NCBI RefSeq assembly: GCF_014534745.1
Contig: NZ_JACVVP010000003.1
Coordinates: 186,001-250,000, forward strand
From: Flammeovirga sp. EKP202
GTDB taxonomy: Bacteria > Bacteroidota > Bacteroidia > Cytophagales > Flammeovirgaceae
Direction of reading: 5' to 3'
Length of the DNA stretch: 64,000 bases
The position numbers were made by a program, and so were the translations under genes. The notes under the pieces were generated by a model that was not told the origin of the DNA, searched no databases, and saw nothing but the letters and a program-made list of their open reading frames with translations. Each line of letters opens with the position of its first letter. Position 1 is the stretch's first letter. Positions 15,898 through 25,827 of the stretch are shown here, piece by piece.

Positions 15898-16050
15898 TAC
15901 CTTTGTAAAGTAGTCAAGATAGTAGTAAGCAAATGTCTTTAATCCATTAAATTAAAGCATTGCGTAGTTTATTTCTATTGAAGATAGATATAGATTACAA
16001 ACAATTAAAAATGAGGAAATGCAGCCCGCAATTTGTGGGCTGTTTTTTTT
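15898..16050 (+). ncRNA. Candidate small RNA, about 140 nt
   Basis: A perfect -7 box TACCTTTG (15898-15905), with TTTTTG about 24 bp upstream, is followed about 120 bp later by a strong plus-strand terminator (16022-16042 plus eight T). No coding frame longer than 20 codons lies between them and no plus-strand gene ends nearby, so the terminator needs another transcript. The RNA would start near 15911 and contains one more stem, CTTTAAT...ATTAAAG. It lies antisense to nothing; the M13 peptidase gene ends convergently at 16149. Candidate regulatory RNA. Confidence 0.55.
16022..16050 (+). terminator. Strong intrinsic terminator of the candidate small RNA
   Basis: CAGCCCGCA pairs with TGTGGGCTG (one G-U pair) around ATT and is followed by eight T. 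It is GC-rich against a very AT-rich background. Confidence 0.85.
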
Positions 16051-16051
16051 A

Positions 16052-16091
16052 TATAAAAAATTAGGAAAGCAAGACTAATCTTACTTTCCTA
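16052..16091 (-). terminator. Intrinsic terminator of the M13 peptidase gene
   Basis: On the minus strand TAGGAAAGTAAG pairs with CTTGCTTTCCTA, followed by ATTTTTTA. It lies 57 bp beyond the peptidase stop codon. Confidence 0.75.
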
Positions 16092-16148
16092 AAATAGAGT
16101 TATTGATTAATGAGTAATGTAAAACACATTATTCATAATCTAAGATAT

Positions 16149-18203
16149 TTACCAAACTTTAGCTCTTTCAGCTGGGGCAACATACATAGAATCACCTTCT
16201 ACAATGTTGAATGCCGTATAGAAAGGATCAAAGTCCGATAAAGGACCAACAGCTCTGTATTGACCTGGAGAGTGAGGGTCTGTTTGAATCTGCGTTCTTA
16301 GCGCCTCTTCTCTAGATTTTGTTCTCCAGATAGTAGCCCATGAAAGGAAGAAACGTTGTTCAGGAGTGAAACCATCAATGTTACCTGGCTTTTCAGGTAA
16401 TAATGATAAATAACGTTGTAAACCGTCATACGCTACAGCAACACCACCAAGGTCAGCAATGTTTTCTCCCAATGTTAACTCACCGTTGATATGTAAACCT
16501 TCAATTGGCTCATAACCATTGTATTGTTGAATTACCATTTCCGCTTTTCCTTTGAAAGCAGTATCATCGTTTTCAGTCCACCAGTCTTTCATTTCACCAT
16601 GTGCATCAAAACGACGTCCTGAATCATCAAAACCGTGAGAAATTTCGTGACCAATAACAGCTCCAATACCACCGTAGTTTACAGCTTCATCTGCTTGGTA
16701 GTTATAGAAAGGAGGCTGTAAGATAGCGGCAGGGAATACAATCTCATTGTATAATGGATGGTAGTAAGCATTTACTGTTTGAGGAGTCATACCCCATTTA
16801 GTTTTGTCAACTGGTTTACCGTATTCCTTCATGTTTTTCACAAATTCTAATTTGCTACTGTTCACGATATTTTGGAAGTAAGTATCTTTTGAAACTTCAA
16901 GATCCTCATACGTTTCCCACTTGTCAGGGTAGCCAATTTTCACATTGAACGCCTCTAATTTAACAAGTGCTTTTTCTTTTGTTTCTGGAGTCATCCAATC
17001 CACTCCCTTAATACGCTTTGCAAAAGCTTCTTTGATATTCGCTACCATTTTATCTGCTTTTTGCTTTGCTTCCTCAGGGAATACCTCTTGAACATAAAGT
17101 TTACCCACTGCAAAACCAACAAGACCGTTTGTTGTACCTAATACACGCTTCCAACGAGGACGGTTTTCTTCTAAACCTCTCATTTTCTTACCGTAGAAGT
17201 CGAAACTTTCATCAACAAATTGACTACTTAAATAAGGAGCAGCTTCGTGAACTAGATGCCATTTTAAATACAATTGGATAGTTTCCAATGATGTATTCTT
17301 AATCATATTATCCAACTCTTCAAAGTAAGGAGGGTGGGTAACAATCACATTTTCAGTAGCAACATCAATATCTTTTAAGTACTGCGTCCAGTCAATAGTC
17401 TTACAGATTTTTTGAAGATCCGCTACTGTATAAGGGTTATACATTCTTCGAGGATCTCTTGCTTCAACTGGTGTAAGGTTGAATTCCGCTAAAGTATTTT
17501 CGAACTCAAATACTTGTTGTGCTGCCTTTTCTGCATTAGGAATAGTCAATAAGTCAAACATGTTAGCAATATGTTGTACATATTGTTCTCTTGTTGCTTG
17601 TGATGCAGAATCTTGTTTTGTATAATAATCTTTGTTAGGAAGACCTAGACCACTATAACCAATATAGAAAGATTGGATTTCACTGTTTTTTAAGTCTTGG
17701 AATACGCTTGGTCCAAAAATAACACCTGTTTGTGATTTGTGTAATTCCGTCAAGACTGCTTGAAGTCCCTCTTTAGATTTCAATCCATCGACAAGTGCCA
17801 TGTATGGAGCAAGAGGTTGAGCACCCAATTTCTCAATTGTAGTAGAGTCCATACCACTTTTGTAAACATAAACAGCTTTCATTTCGTCACTGCCTTCATT
17901 TAGTTTACCTGAAGCGATAGCATTGTTTAGTACATCAAGTGTTGCTTTTTCATTGCGCTCACGTAATTCATCAAAGCTACCCCATCTTCCTCTGTCAGCA
18001 GGAATAGTCGCTTTTTTCATCCAACCACCGTTGGCATAAGTGTAGAAGTTTTGACCTGGTTTGATAGAAGTGTCCATGTTCGAAAGGTCAAGTGCTTTTT
18101 CAGCTGTTACTTCGTCTTTAGCAGTTTGATTACCACAAGAAGTATACAACAAAGAACTCACACCTAGCGTGACACTAAGAGCTTTTGTTAATAGAGTTTT
18201 CAT
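16149..18203 (-). CDS. M13-family zinc endopeptidase (PepO-like) lipoprotein
   Basis: 684 residues, typical of neprilysin/PepO proteins. The signal sequence ends in a lipobox (LLYTSC, Cys23), so it is membrane-anchored outside the cytoplasm and probably degrades peptides there. The zinc motif HEISH is near residue 519 in VIGHEISHGFDDSGRRFDA, and the third ligand is the Glu of ENIADLGG about 60 residues later. The substrate-binding NAYY is also present. It is monocistronic, with a -7 box at 18235 and a terminator at 16052. Confidence 0.92.
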   Translation of the reverse strand: MKTLLTKALSVTLGVSSLLYTSCGNQTAKDEVTAEKALDLSNMDTSIKPGQNFYTYANGGWMKKATIPADRGRWGSFDELRERNEKATLDVLNNAIASGKLNEGSDEMKAVYVYKSGMDSTTIEKLGAQPLAPYMALVDGLKSKEGLQAVLTELHKSQTGVIFGPSVFQDLKNSEIQSFYIGYSGLGLPNKDYYTKQDSASQATREQYVQHIANMFDLLTIPNAEKAAQQVFEFENTLAEFNLTPVEARDPRRMYNPYTVADLQKICKTIDWTQYLKDIDVATENVIVTHPPYFEELDNMIKNTSLETIQLYLKWHLVHEAAPYLSSQFVDESFDFYGKKMRGLEENRPRWKRVLGTTNGLVGFAVGKLYVQEVFPEEAKQKADKMVANIKEAFAKRIKGVDWMTPETKEKALVKLEAFNVKIGYPDKWETYEDLEVSKDTYFQNIVNSSKLEFVKNMKEYGKPVDKTKWGMTPQTVNAYYHPLYNEIVFPAAILQPPFYNYQADEAVNYGGIGAVIGHEISHGFDDSGRRFDAHGEMKDWWTENDDTAFKGKAEMVIQQYNGYEPIEGLHINGELTLGENIADLGGVAVAYDGLQRYLSLLPEKPGNIDGFTPEQRFFLSWATIWRTKSREEALRTQIQTDPHSPGQYRAVGPLSDFDPFYTAFNIVEGDSMYVAPAERAKVW

Positions 18204-18234
18204 TCTAATGATTTATATTTCAATGTTTGTTTAG

Positions 18235-18242
18235 CAAATGTA
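18235..18242 (-). promoter_or_regulatory. -7 box of the M13 peptidase promoter
   Basis: Minus-strand TACATTTG matches TAnnTTTG, 32 bp upstream of the start codon. No clear -33 element. Confidence 0.5.
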
Positions 18243-18389
18243 TAATAAAATTTTATACGAAAAAGCTTAAAAACTAATACTGATAAACTATTTGTTTAAA
18301 CAAATACATGAAAAAGTCGTATTTTTTGATAATATTGTTAAACAACACATATGTTTCTTCAACCAATAAACATTTGTATATAAATTGAT

Positions 18390-18440
18390 TAAGTACTAAG
18401 TCAGAAATATCTCATAGTTAATTCTTATTTATTTTTTGTC
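18390..18440 (+). repeat. MITE family 2, left-end fragment
   Basis: TAAGTACTAAGTCAGAAA (18390-18407) followed by CATAGTTAATTCT and TTATTTTTTGT matches the left half of the element at 12697. I could not find a matching right end, so this copy looks truncated or heavily diverged. Confidence 0.55.
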
Positions 18441-18635
18441 GCAGTGCTTAAGTAACAGGATAAAGATGATCGGTTGTTTTAGATTTTATTTTTGAGCCGA
18501 ATCATGAGTATTGAGAAGCACAACTATTCACTATAACCAAATAAAAAGGTAGGTACGAAACTTTAAGACGAAATAGCACAACTTTCTCCTGTTAATATTA
18601 GGTAGGTAGGCAAAATACTCGCTAAAAACGACGGA

Positions 18636-18643
18636 TATTTTTG
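18636..18643 (+). promoter_or_regulatory. -7 box of the SulP gene
   Basis: TATTTTTG matches TAnnTTTG at 35 bp before the start codon; no -33 TTTG at the right distance. Confidence 0.45.
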
Positions 18644-18677
18644 ATCTGCCTGTTTTCACAATCCTTATACTAACATT

Positions 18678-20249
18678 ATGAATCAATCATCAAATTTTTT
18701 TTCAAACTTAAGGTATGACCTTCCTGCAAGTATAGTGGTGTTCCTAGTTGCTATGCCGTTGTGTTTAGGGATTGCCTTGGCTTCAGGAGCTCCTCTTTTT
18801 TCAGGAATTATTGCCGGTATTGTTGGAGGTATCATTGTTTCATTGATAAGTGGCTCCTCATTGGGTGTAAGTGGTCCAGCAGCTGGTTTAGCCGTGATTG
18901 TTCTCAATGCGATTCACGATCTAGGTACATTCGAGACTTTTTTGTTGGCAGTAGTTTTTGCTGGTGTTTTTCAAATCATTTTGGGCTTACTCAAAGCTGG
19001 CGTCATTGGTTATTATTTTCCTTCTTCAGTAATCAAAGGGATGTTGAGTGGTATTGGTTTGATTATTTTCTTAAAACAGATACCACACGCTTTGGGATAT
19101 GATGAAGATCCCGAAGGAGATTTCTCTTTCTTCCAAGTTGATGGGCATAACACTTTCAGTGAATTGTTTTATATGTTTGAGGCCATCACTCCAGGAGCAG
19201 TGATTATATCCATTGTCTCTCTCACAATTTTAATACTATGGGAAAGACCGATCATCAAAAAAACAGTATTGGCTAGAGTACCCGGTCCACTGATTGCCGT
19301 TGGTTTAGGAGTGGTTTTGAATGTGCTTTTCGATGATATTCCAGTATTGGATATTGAAAAAGAACATTTAGTAGCATTACCTGTAGCTGAAAGTTTAACA
19401 GATTTCTTTGGGCAGTTTACCACACCAGATTTTTCTCAATTAGCCAATACCCAAGTTTATATTGTAGCACTGACCCTCGCCATCGTTGGAAGTTTAGAAA
19501 CACTACTTTCCGTAGAAGCGACAGATAAGCTGGATCCACAAAAAAGAGTTACACCAACCAATCGTGAATTAATCGCTCAAGGAACAGGTAATATTGTTTC
19601 AGGATTAATAGGAGGACTTCCAATCACTCAAGTAATTGTTCGAAGTTCGGCAAATATTCAAACAGGTGGTAGAACTAAAGCATCCGCCTTTCTACACGGT
19701 ATTTTCTTATTGATTTGTGTGATGGGCATTCCAAAGATTTTAAACCTTATTCCTTTGGCTTGTTTGGCTTCTATACTTTTGGTGATTGGTTATAAGTTGA
19801 CCAATCCTAAGCAATTTATAGAGCTCTATAGAAAGGATTTTTCTCTCTTCTTACCTTTTGTAGTGACGGTAGTCGGTATTGTCTTTACAGATTTATTGAA
19901 GGGGATCGGGCTAGGTATGGTGGTCGGCATCATTCATATATTATGGAATAACTTTAAAATCCCGTATCACTTGAATCCAAATTATTTGAATAGTGAAGAA
20001 CCTATTCATATACAATTAGCAGAAGATGTAAGCTTCTTGAATAAAGCCAGTATTCTTAGAACTTTAAAGAATATGCCTAATGATAGCACAGTGATTATTG
20101 ATGCCACAAAGAACCATTCTATGCATCCCGATGTCATGGAAATCATTGAAGACTTTAAGAAAAATGCACTCACTAGGAGTATAAAAGTGAAATTAATCGG
20201 CTTCGAAGATCAAAATAACTCTCATGAGACTAGAGAAGAAATCCATTAA
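18678..20249 (+). CDS. SulP-family inorganic anion transporter
   Basis: 523 residues. An inner-membrane transporter with about 12-14 hydrophobic segments; the family moves sulfate, bicarbonate or other anions, usually with Na+ or H+. Family features are the N-terminal DLPASIVVFLVAMPLCLGIALASGAP, the GLPITQVIVRSSANIQTGGRTK block, and a C-terminal stretch (from about residue 440) resembling a STAS domain (SFLNKASILRTL, then TVIIDATKNH). Substrate cannot be read from sequence; a bicarbonate role is common for marine relatives. No carbonic anhydrase domain is fused. It is a single gene. Confidence 0.9.
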   Translation: MNQSSNFFSNLRYDLPASIVVFLVAMPLCLGIALASGAPLFSGIIAGIVGGIIVSLISGSSLGVSGPAAGLAVIVLNAIHDLGTFETFLLAVVFAGVFQIILGLLKAGVIGYYFPSSVIKGMLSGIGLIIFLKQIPHALGYDEDPEGDFSFFQVDGHNTFSELFYMFEAITPGAVIISIVSLTILILWERPIIKKTVLARVPGPLIAVGLGVVLNVLFDDIPVLDIEKEHLVALPVAESLTDFFGQFTTPDFSQLANTQVYIVALTLAIVGSLETLLSVEATDKLDPQKRVTPTNRELIAQGTGNIVSGLIGGLPITQVIVRSSANIQTGGRTKASAFLHGIFLLICVMGIPKILNLIPLACLASILLVIGYKLTNPKQFIELYRKDFSLFLPFVVTVVGIVFTDLLKGIGLGMVVGIIHILWNNFKIPYHLNPNYLNSEEPIHIQLAEDVSFLNKASILRTLKNMPNDSTVIIDATKNHSMHPDVMEIIEDFKKNALTRSIKVKLIGFEDQNNSHETREEIH

Positions 20250-20469
20250 TTCATTTTTACTTCACTAAACACTAAAAAAAAGTACTGTTTTTAAATGATA
20301 ATCGATCTTTTTTTTAGATGATAAAAGTGTGTTTATTTATCAATAGGGGCTATTGGTAGTGTTTATTTATAAAGTGGCACCTGAATAAACGTAAGTAGAA
20401 CGATTAAAGTAAATTTAATGCTTAAGATTGTAATGTCTTGTAAATATGAAAATGAATAAATCAAATTAA
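20250..20469. other. Plain part of the sulP-susR intergenic region
   Basis: The full gap is 573 bp; the 3' half is the hairpin chain listed separately. In this first part I see only AT-rich sequence and a weak promoter-like TAAATTTA at 20410-20417. Confidence 0.4.
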
Positions 20470-20722
20470 GATAACTATTAGTAGGTGTAAAACTACTTTA
20501 AATAGTTATATCAATTCATTTTATTATTCGGTTAATTAGACACATTGTATTAACCGAACTTCCCTGGAAATATGAAAATGAAAATGGTTATAGATTGCTT
20601 CTCATAATTATTGTTTTGAATAATTATCTAGAAGCAGAACAGAACAGATACTTGGTAAAAAGAATGTAGAACAATGAAAAATTGTTAGAGGAAAAAAAGA
20701 GATCTCATAGGTCTCTTTTTTT
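20470..20722 (+). ncRNA. Structured RNA candidate: five consecutive hairpins ending in a terminator
   Basis: Between sulP and the SusR-like gene are five stems in a row: ATAACTATT/AATAGTTAT with an inner AGTAG/CTACT (20471-20510); TTCGGTTAAT/ATTAACCGAA (20527-20558); a long stem TGCTTCT-ATAATTATT/AATAATTAT-AGAAGCA (20595-20636); AACAAT/ATTGTT; and AAAAAAAGAGATCT/AGGTCTCTTTTTTT (20693-20722), an intrinsic terminator. No coding frame is apparent. It could be a small RNA, a long 3' UTR of sulP, or an attenuated leader of the regulator gene 100 bp downstream. A near-consensus -7 (TAAATTTA, 20410-20417) precedes it. I match it to no known RNA class. Confidence 0.5.
20693..20722 (+). terminator. 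Intrinsic terminator closing the hairpin chain
   Basis: A 14-bp stem with one mismatch, a 3-base loop (CAT) and a T7 tail within the stem. It is 100 bp upstream of the SusR-like start codon and 445 bp after sulP. Confidence 0.75.
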
Positions 20723-20822
20723 GTGGATAAGTATTTAATTTGAAGTAAATATTTTACTGGTTTAGTTATTTTACCTTGATAATTGGATTAACTTTAGTCA
20801 GGTCATTGAATAAATTTACAAT

Positions 20823-22460
20823 ATGCGTTTAGCACAACTCCTTTTTGGAATACTGATTTTGTGTTCGTCATTTTCTTTAAAAACAGATGACGATCAACTG
20901 TTAAATAGGTTGGATGAATTGTTGGAACAGAGAGAATCTTATTTTGAGAAAAGAAAAAGTGATATAAGAACTATAAATCAACTATTAGTAATAGAAAAAG
21001 ATCCAGTCAGAGAATACGAGTTAATTAAAAGAATTACCCAAAAATACCTTCCTTATAATGCAGATTCGGCACTTCTTTACTCAAGAAGAGGAGTCAGATT
21101 GGCATCCACTTTTAAAAATGAAAATACAACGATTGAATCTAATTTATTATTAGCCCAAGCGTATATTTTGGTAGGTTTATACCATGAGTCGGTGGCCATT
21201 TTAGATCAATATGAAGGTGTAGAATTACCTCCTCAGTTTCAAGCATATTTTTATTCCATCAATGCCGTCTTGTACAATACATTATCTTCTTTAAGAATTA
21301 CGTCTTCTATCAGGATGAAATACAGACATAAATGGGAAGGGTATGAGCGAAATTTGATGGATGCACTGCCAGAAAACGATTTGGGACATCATTTAGCAAA
21401 GGCGGAATTATACAAAGAAATTGGGCGTTTAGATGAAGCGATTACCATTTTAGAAAATATTTTAGAGGGAGTGAAAATAGAAGATAGAGTGTACGCTTCA
21501 ACTGCATATACTTTAGCAGACGCCTATGGTCGAAAAGGTTTAATTGATAAAAAGATCGATTTTCTCACATTATCATCTCAATCTGATATTCTAAATGGTG
21601 TAAAAGAACATACTTCTTTAAGGGAATTAGCTTTGGAACTTTATAAAAACAATGAATTGAGCAGGGCTTATCATTATATTAAAGTGGCCTTGGATGATGC
21701 AGTGGAGAGTAATGCACAGTTAAGAAGGGCAGAAGTACTAGAGATTTTACCTTTGATAGATCATTCTTATCAAGAAAATAGAGAAAAAGTCAGAAAGTAC
21801 ATCATGATTTTTTCTACGATAGTCTGCGTTTTACTGATTATTTTAATCTTTGGGATGATTTTTATCCAAAAACAAAAGAAAGAATTAGAAGCATCTAATA
21901 CTCAGGTAAAAGAGACGAATCAATTGTTGAGTCAGTTAAATGATGAGCTGAAAAATAGTAAACAAGAGGTTGAAAATGCGAACAAGCAGTTGATGAGTGT
22001 CAATAATATTCAAGAGGAATCGATCGCAAGATATTTAAAACTATGCTCTACTTATATTGGGAAGTTAGATGATTACAGAAAACAACTTTTACGAAAAGGA
22101 AATAAATCGAATAAAGAAGATCTTTTGACCATCTTAAAGTCAAAAGAAATCGTTGATCAAGAGTTGAAGATCTTTTATAAAGATTTTGACCAGTCTTTCT
22201 TGAAACTCTACCCAAATTTTGTAGAAAGCTATAATGATCTTATGATTGAAGGTGCGCAAATTACTTTGAAGAAGAATGAATTATTAAATACAGAATTGAG
22301 AGTTTTTGCGTTAGTAAGATTAGGAATAGAAGAAAGCACCCAAATTGCTGAATTTTTGAGGTACTCAATAACTACTATTTATAACTACAGAACAAAAGCA
22401 CGTAATAACGCAAAGGCAGGAAGAGAAAACTTTGAAAAATTATTAATGAATATTCATTAA
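20823..22460 (+). CDS. susR: SusR-like (DUF6377) membrane-spanning transcriptional regulator
   Basis: 545 residues. Order: signal peptide or N-terminal anchor (1-18), helical TPR-type sensor domain in the periplasm (about 20-310), one transmembrane helix (about 326-348), a long coiled coil (350-400), and a cytoplasmic C-terminal region ending in an HTH (LGIEESTQIAEFLRYSITTIYNYRTKARNNA). This is the layout of Bacteroides SusR, which senses maltose-derived signals and activates the starch utilisation genes. The GH97 gene starts 200 bp downstream, as expected of a regulator next to a susB homologue. The symbol is by homology; the ligand is inferred. Confidence 0.8.
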   Translation: MRLAQLLFGILILCSSFSLKTDDDQLLNRLDELLEQRESYFEKRKSDIRTINQLLVIEKDPVREYELIKRITQKYLPYNADSALLYSRRGVRLASTFKNENTTIESNLLLAQAYILVGLYHESVAILDQYEGVELPPQFQAYFYSINAVLYNTLSSLRITSSIRMKYRHKWEGYERNLMDALPENDLGHHLAKAELYKEIGRLDEAITILENILEGVKIEDRVYASTAYTLADAYGRKGLIDKKIDFLTLSSQSDILNGVKEHTSLRELALELYKNNELSRAYHYIKVALDDAVESNAQLRRAEVLEILPLIDHSYQENREKVRKYIMIFSTIVCVLLIILIFGMIFIQKQKKELEASNTQVKETNQLLSQLNDELKNSKQEVENANKQLMSVNNIQEESIARYLKLCSTYIGKLDDYRKQLLRKGNKSNKEDLLTILKSKEIVDQELKIFYKDFDQSFLKLYPNFVESYNDLMIEGAQITLKKNELLNTELRVFALVRLGIEESTQIAEFLRYSITTIYNYRTKARNNAKAGRENFEKLLMNIH

Positions 22461-22519
22461 AACTCATGAGATCTTTGCTCTCTTAACATAAATCTTGAAA
22501 AAGTATCACTACTTTTTAA

Positions 22520-24802
<2,283 letters not shown>

Positions 24803-24900
24803 TCTGAAAATTTGATTAATAGAAAAATCATCCTGCTCTTCCTTTTGGAATACCAAAGGTCGTGGCTGGAGATTTATTTCGAAACGTAAAGTAGAAATTT

Positions 24901-24935
24901 AACCTAGCTGCATTTTGTAGCTAGGTTATTTTTTT
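24901..24935 (+). terminator. Intrinsic terminator of GH97
   Basis: AACCTAGCT pairs with AGCTAGGTT (24901-24927) and is followed by ATTTTTTT. It lies about 100 bp past the stop codon. Confidence 0.8.
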
Positions 24936-25101
24936 ATCCCTATTTTCTTGAGACCTAGTCAGAAATTGATCGAGTTTTGAAAAAAACTTCAAGTAACCAA
25001 AGATATTTACCAAATAATCTACTGATGATGTAACATTTTATTTATGTAACATTACACTTTTCTAAAAATGAACAATAAAATGTGCCATTTCAGGAAATTA
25101 C

Positions 25102-25115
25102 GTTCGTTAACGAAC
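25102..25115. promoter_or_regulatory. Perfect palindrome upstream of P3
   Basis: GTTCGTTAACGAAC is its own reverse complement and lies about 148 bp upstream of the P3 start codon, close to the distance of the GAAC/GTTC repeats before P1 and P2. Arms share GTTC/GAAC but order and spacing differ. Confidence 0.4.
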
Positions 25116-25256
25116 ATTAGTAATTAGTGTGGTAGTAGGATTTTGATGTGTAAGTGTTTGAATTTAAGTGATTTGTGATTTTGTGGCACAAAGATGGAAT
25201 CTTGTTAGAGTGTAAAACAAAACGTAATCATTACAAAAATTTAAAATTATACTCTT

Positions 25257-25652
25257 ATGAAAAAGTTATTTATCTCTTTAGTTATCACATTATCTTCAGT
25301 AGTTTCATTTGCTTCAAACCTTGAAATCACAAATGAATCCAATACCTCTAAATTATCAGAAATGGTCGCTAAAGCAGAAGCAAACGATTGGGAAACTTAT
25401 ACTAAAGCAGCACTATTATCAATCAACTGGAATGCAGATTTAGCATTAGCGAAAGAGTGGATTGATACAGCGATCTCAATCGACGAGAATGCAAAGAACT
25501 TAGAAGTACTAGGTGACTATTATGTACGTTTAGGACAAACAGATAAAGCGTTAGCAACTTATATGAAGGCTCTTTCAACAGATACTGTTAATATTGAAAA
25601 AGCGAACAGAGACAGTCTTCAAAGAAAAATTATGCTTTACGGTAGAAAGTAA
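25257..25652 (+). CDS. Small exported repeat protein, paralogue P3
   Basis: 131 residues with signal peptide MKKLFISLVITLSSVVSFA. The mature part follows the P1/P2 pattern: ANDWETYTKAALLSI, LALAKEWIDTAISIDENAKNLEVLGDYYVRLGQTDKALATYMKAL, then a basic end (RKIMLYGRK). It is more diverged than P1 and P2 are from each other: the Cys of the RCIEL block is replaced and the spacing differs slightly. The Asn-Glu-Asn-Ala sequence before LE...GDY is conserved in P1 and P3. Function unknown; it sits between GH97 and a propeller regulator but has its own terminator. Confidence 0.8.
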   Translation: MKKLFISLVITLSSVVSFASNLEITNESNTSKLSEMVAKAEANDWETYTKAALLSINWNADLALAKEWIDTAISIDENAKNLEVLGDYYVRLGQTDKALATYMKALSTDTVNIEKANRDSLQRKIMLYGRK

Positions 25653-25789
25653 TATTGAAACAACAGTGTTTTCACCATTAGTTAGGGAAAACACATTAAG
25701 ATAAATGCTATTATAAATGAATAGCTTGTTGTAATAGCGTCAATAGGAAGTTTGTATATTAATAATTACTTGATCATTAGATGAAGTAC

Positions 25790-25827
25790 ATCCCTTCAGG
25801 AGAATTTATTCTTGAAGGGATTTTTTT
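25790..25827 (+). terminator. Intrinsic terminator of P3
   Basis: ATCCCTTCA pairs with TGAAGGGAT and is followed by TTTTTTT. The T-run abuts the end of the convergent regulator gene. Confidence 0.75.

Larger units (their letters stand above)
18204..18677. other. Divergent intergenic region: peptidase promoter, MITE fragment, SulP promoter
   Basis: 474 bp between divergent genes. Peptidase side: minus-strand TACATTTG (18235-18242), a perfect -7 box. SulP side: TATTTTTG (18636-18643), 35 bp before the ATG. In the middle is a left-end fragment of MITE family 2 (18390-18440). No gene is supported. Confidence 0.55.
24803..25256. other. Intergenic region between GH97 and P3
   Basis: 454 bp. It holds a small stem CCTTTTGG/CCAAAGG at about 24841, the GH97 terminator at 24901, a TTACACTT block at about 25048 that recurs upstream of P1 and P2 in the same sense, a TGAACAAT at 25068, and the perfect palindrome at 25102-25115. 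No coding frame is supported. Confidence 0.5.
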
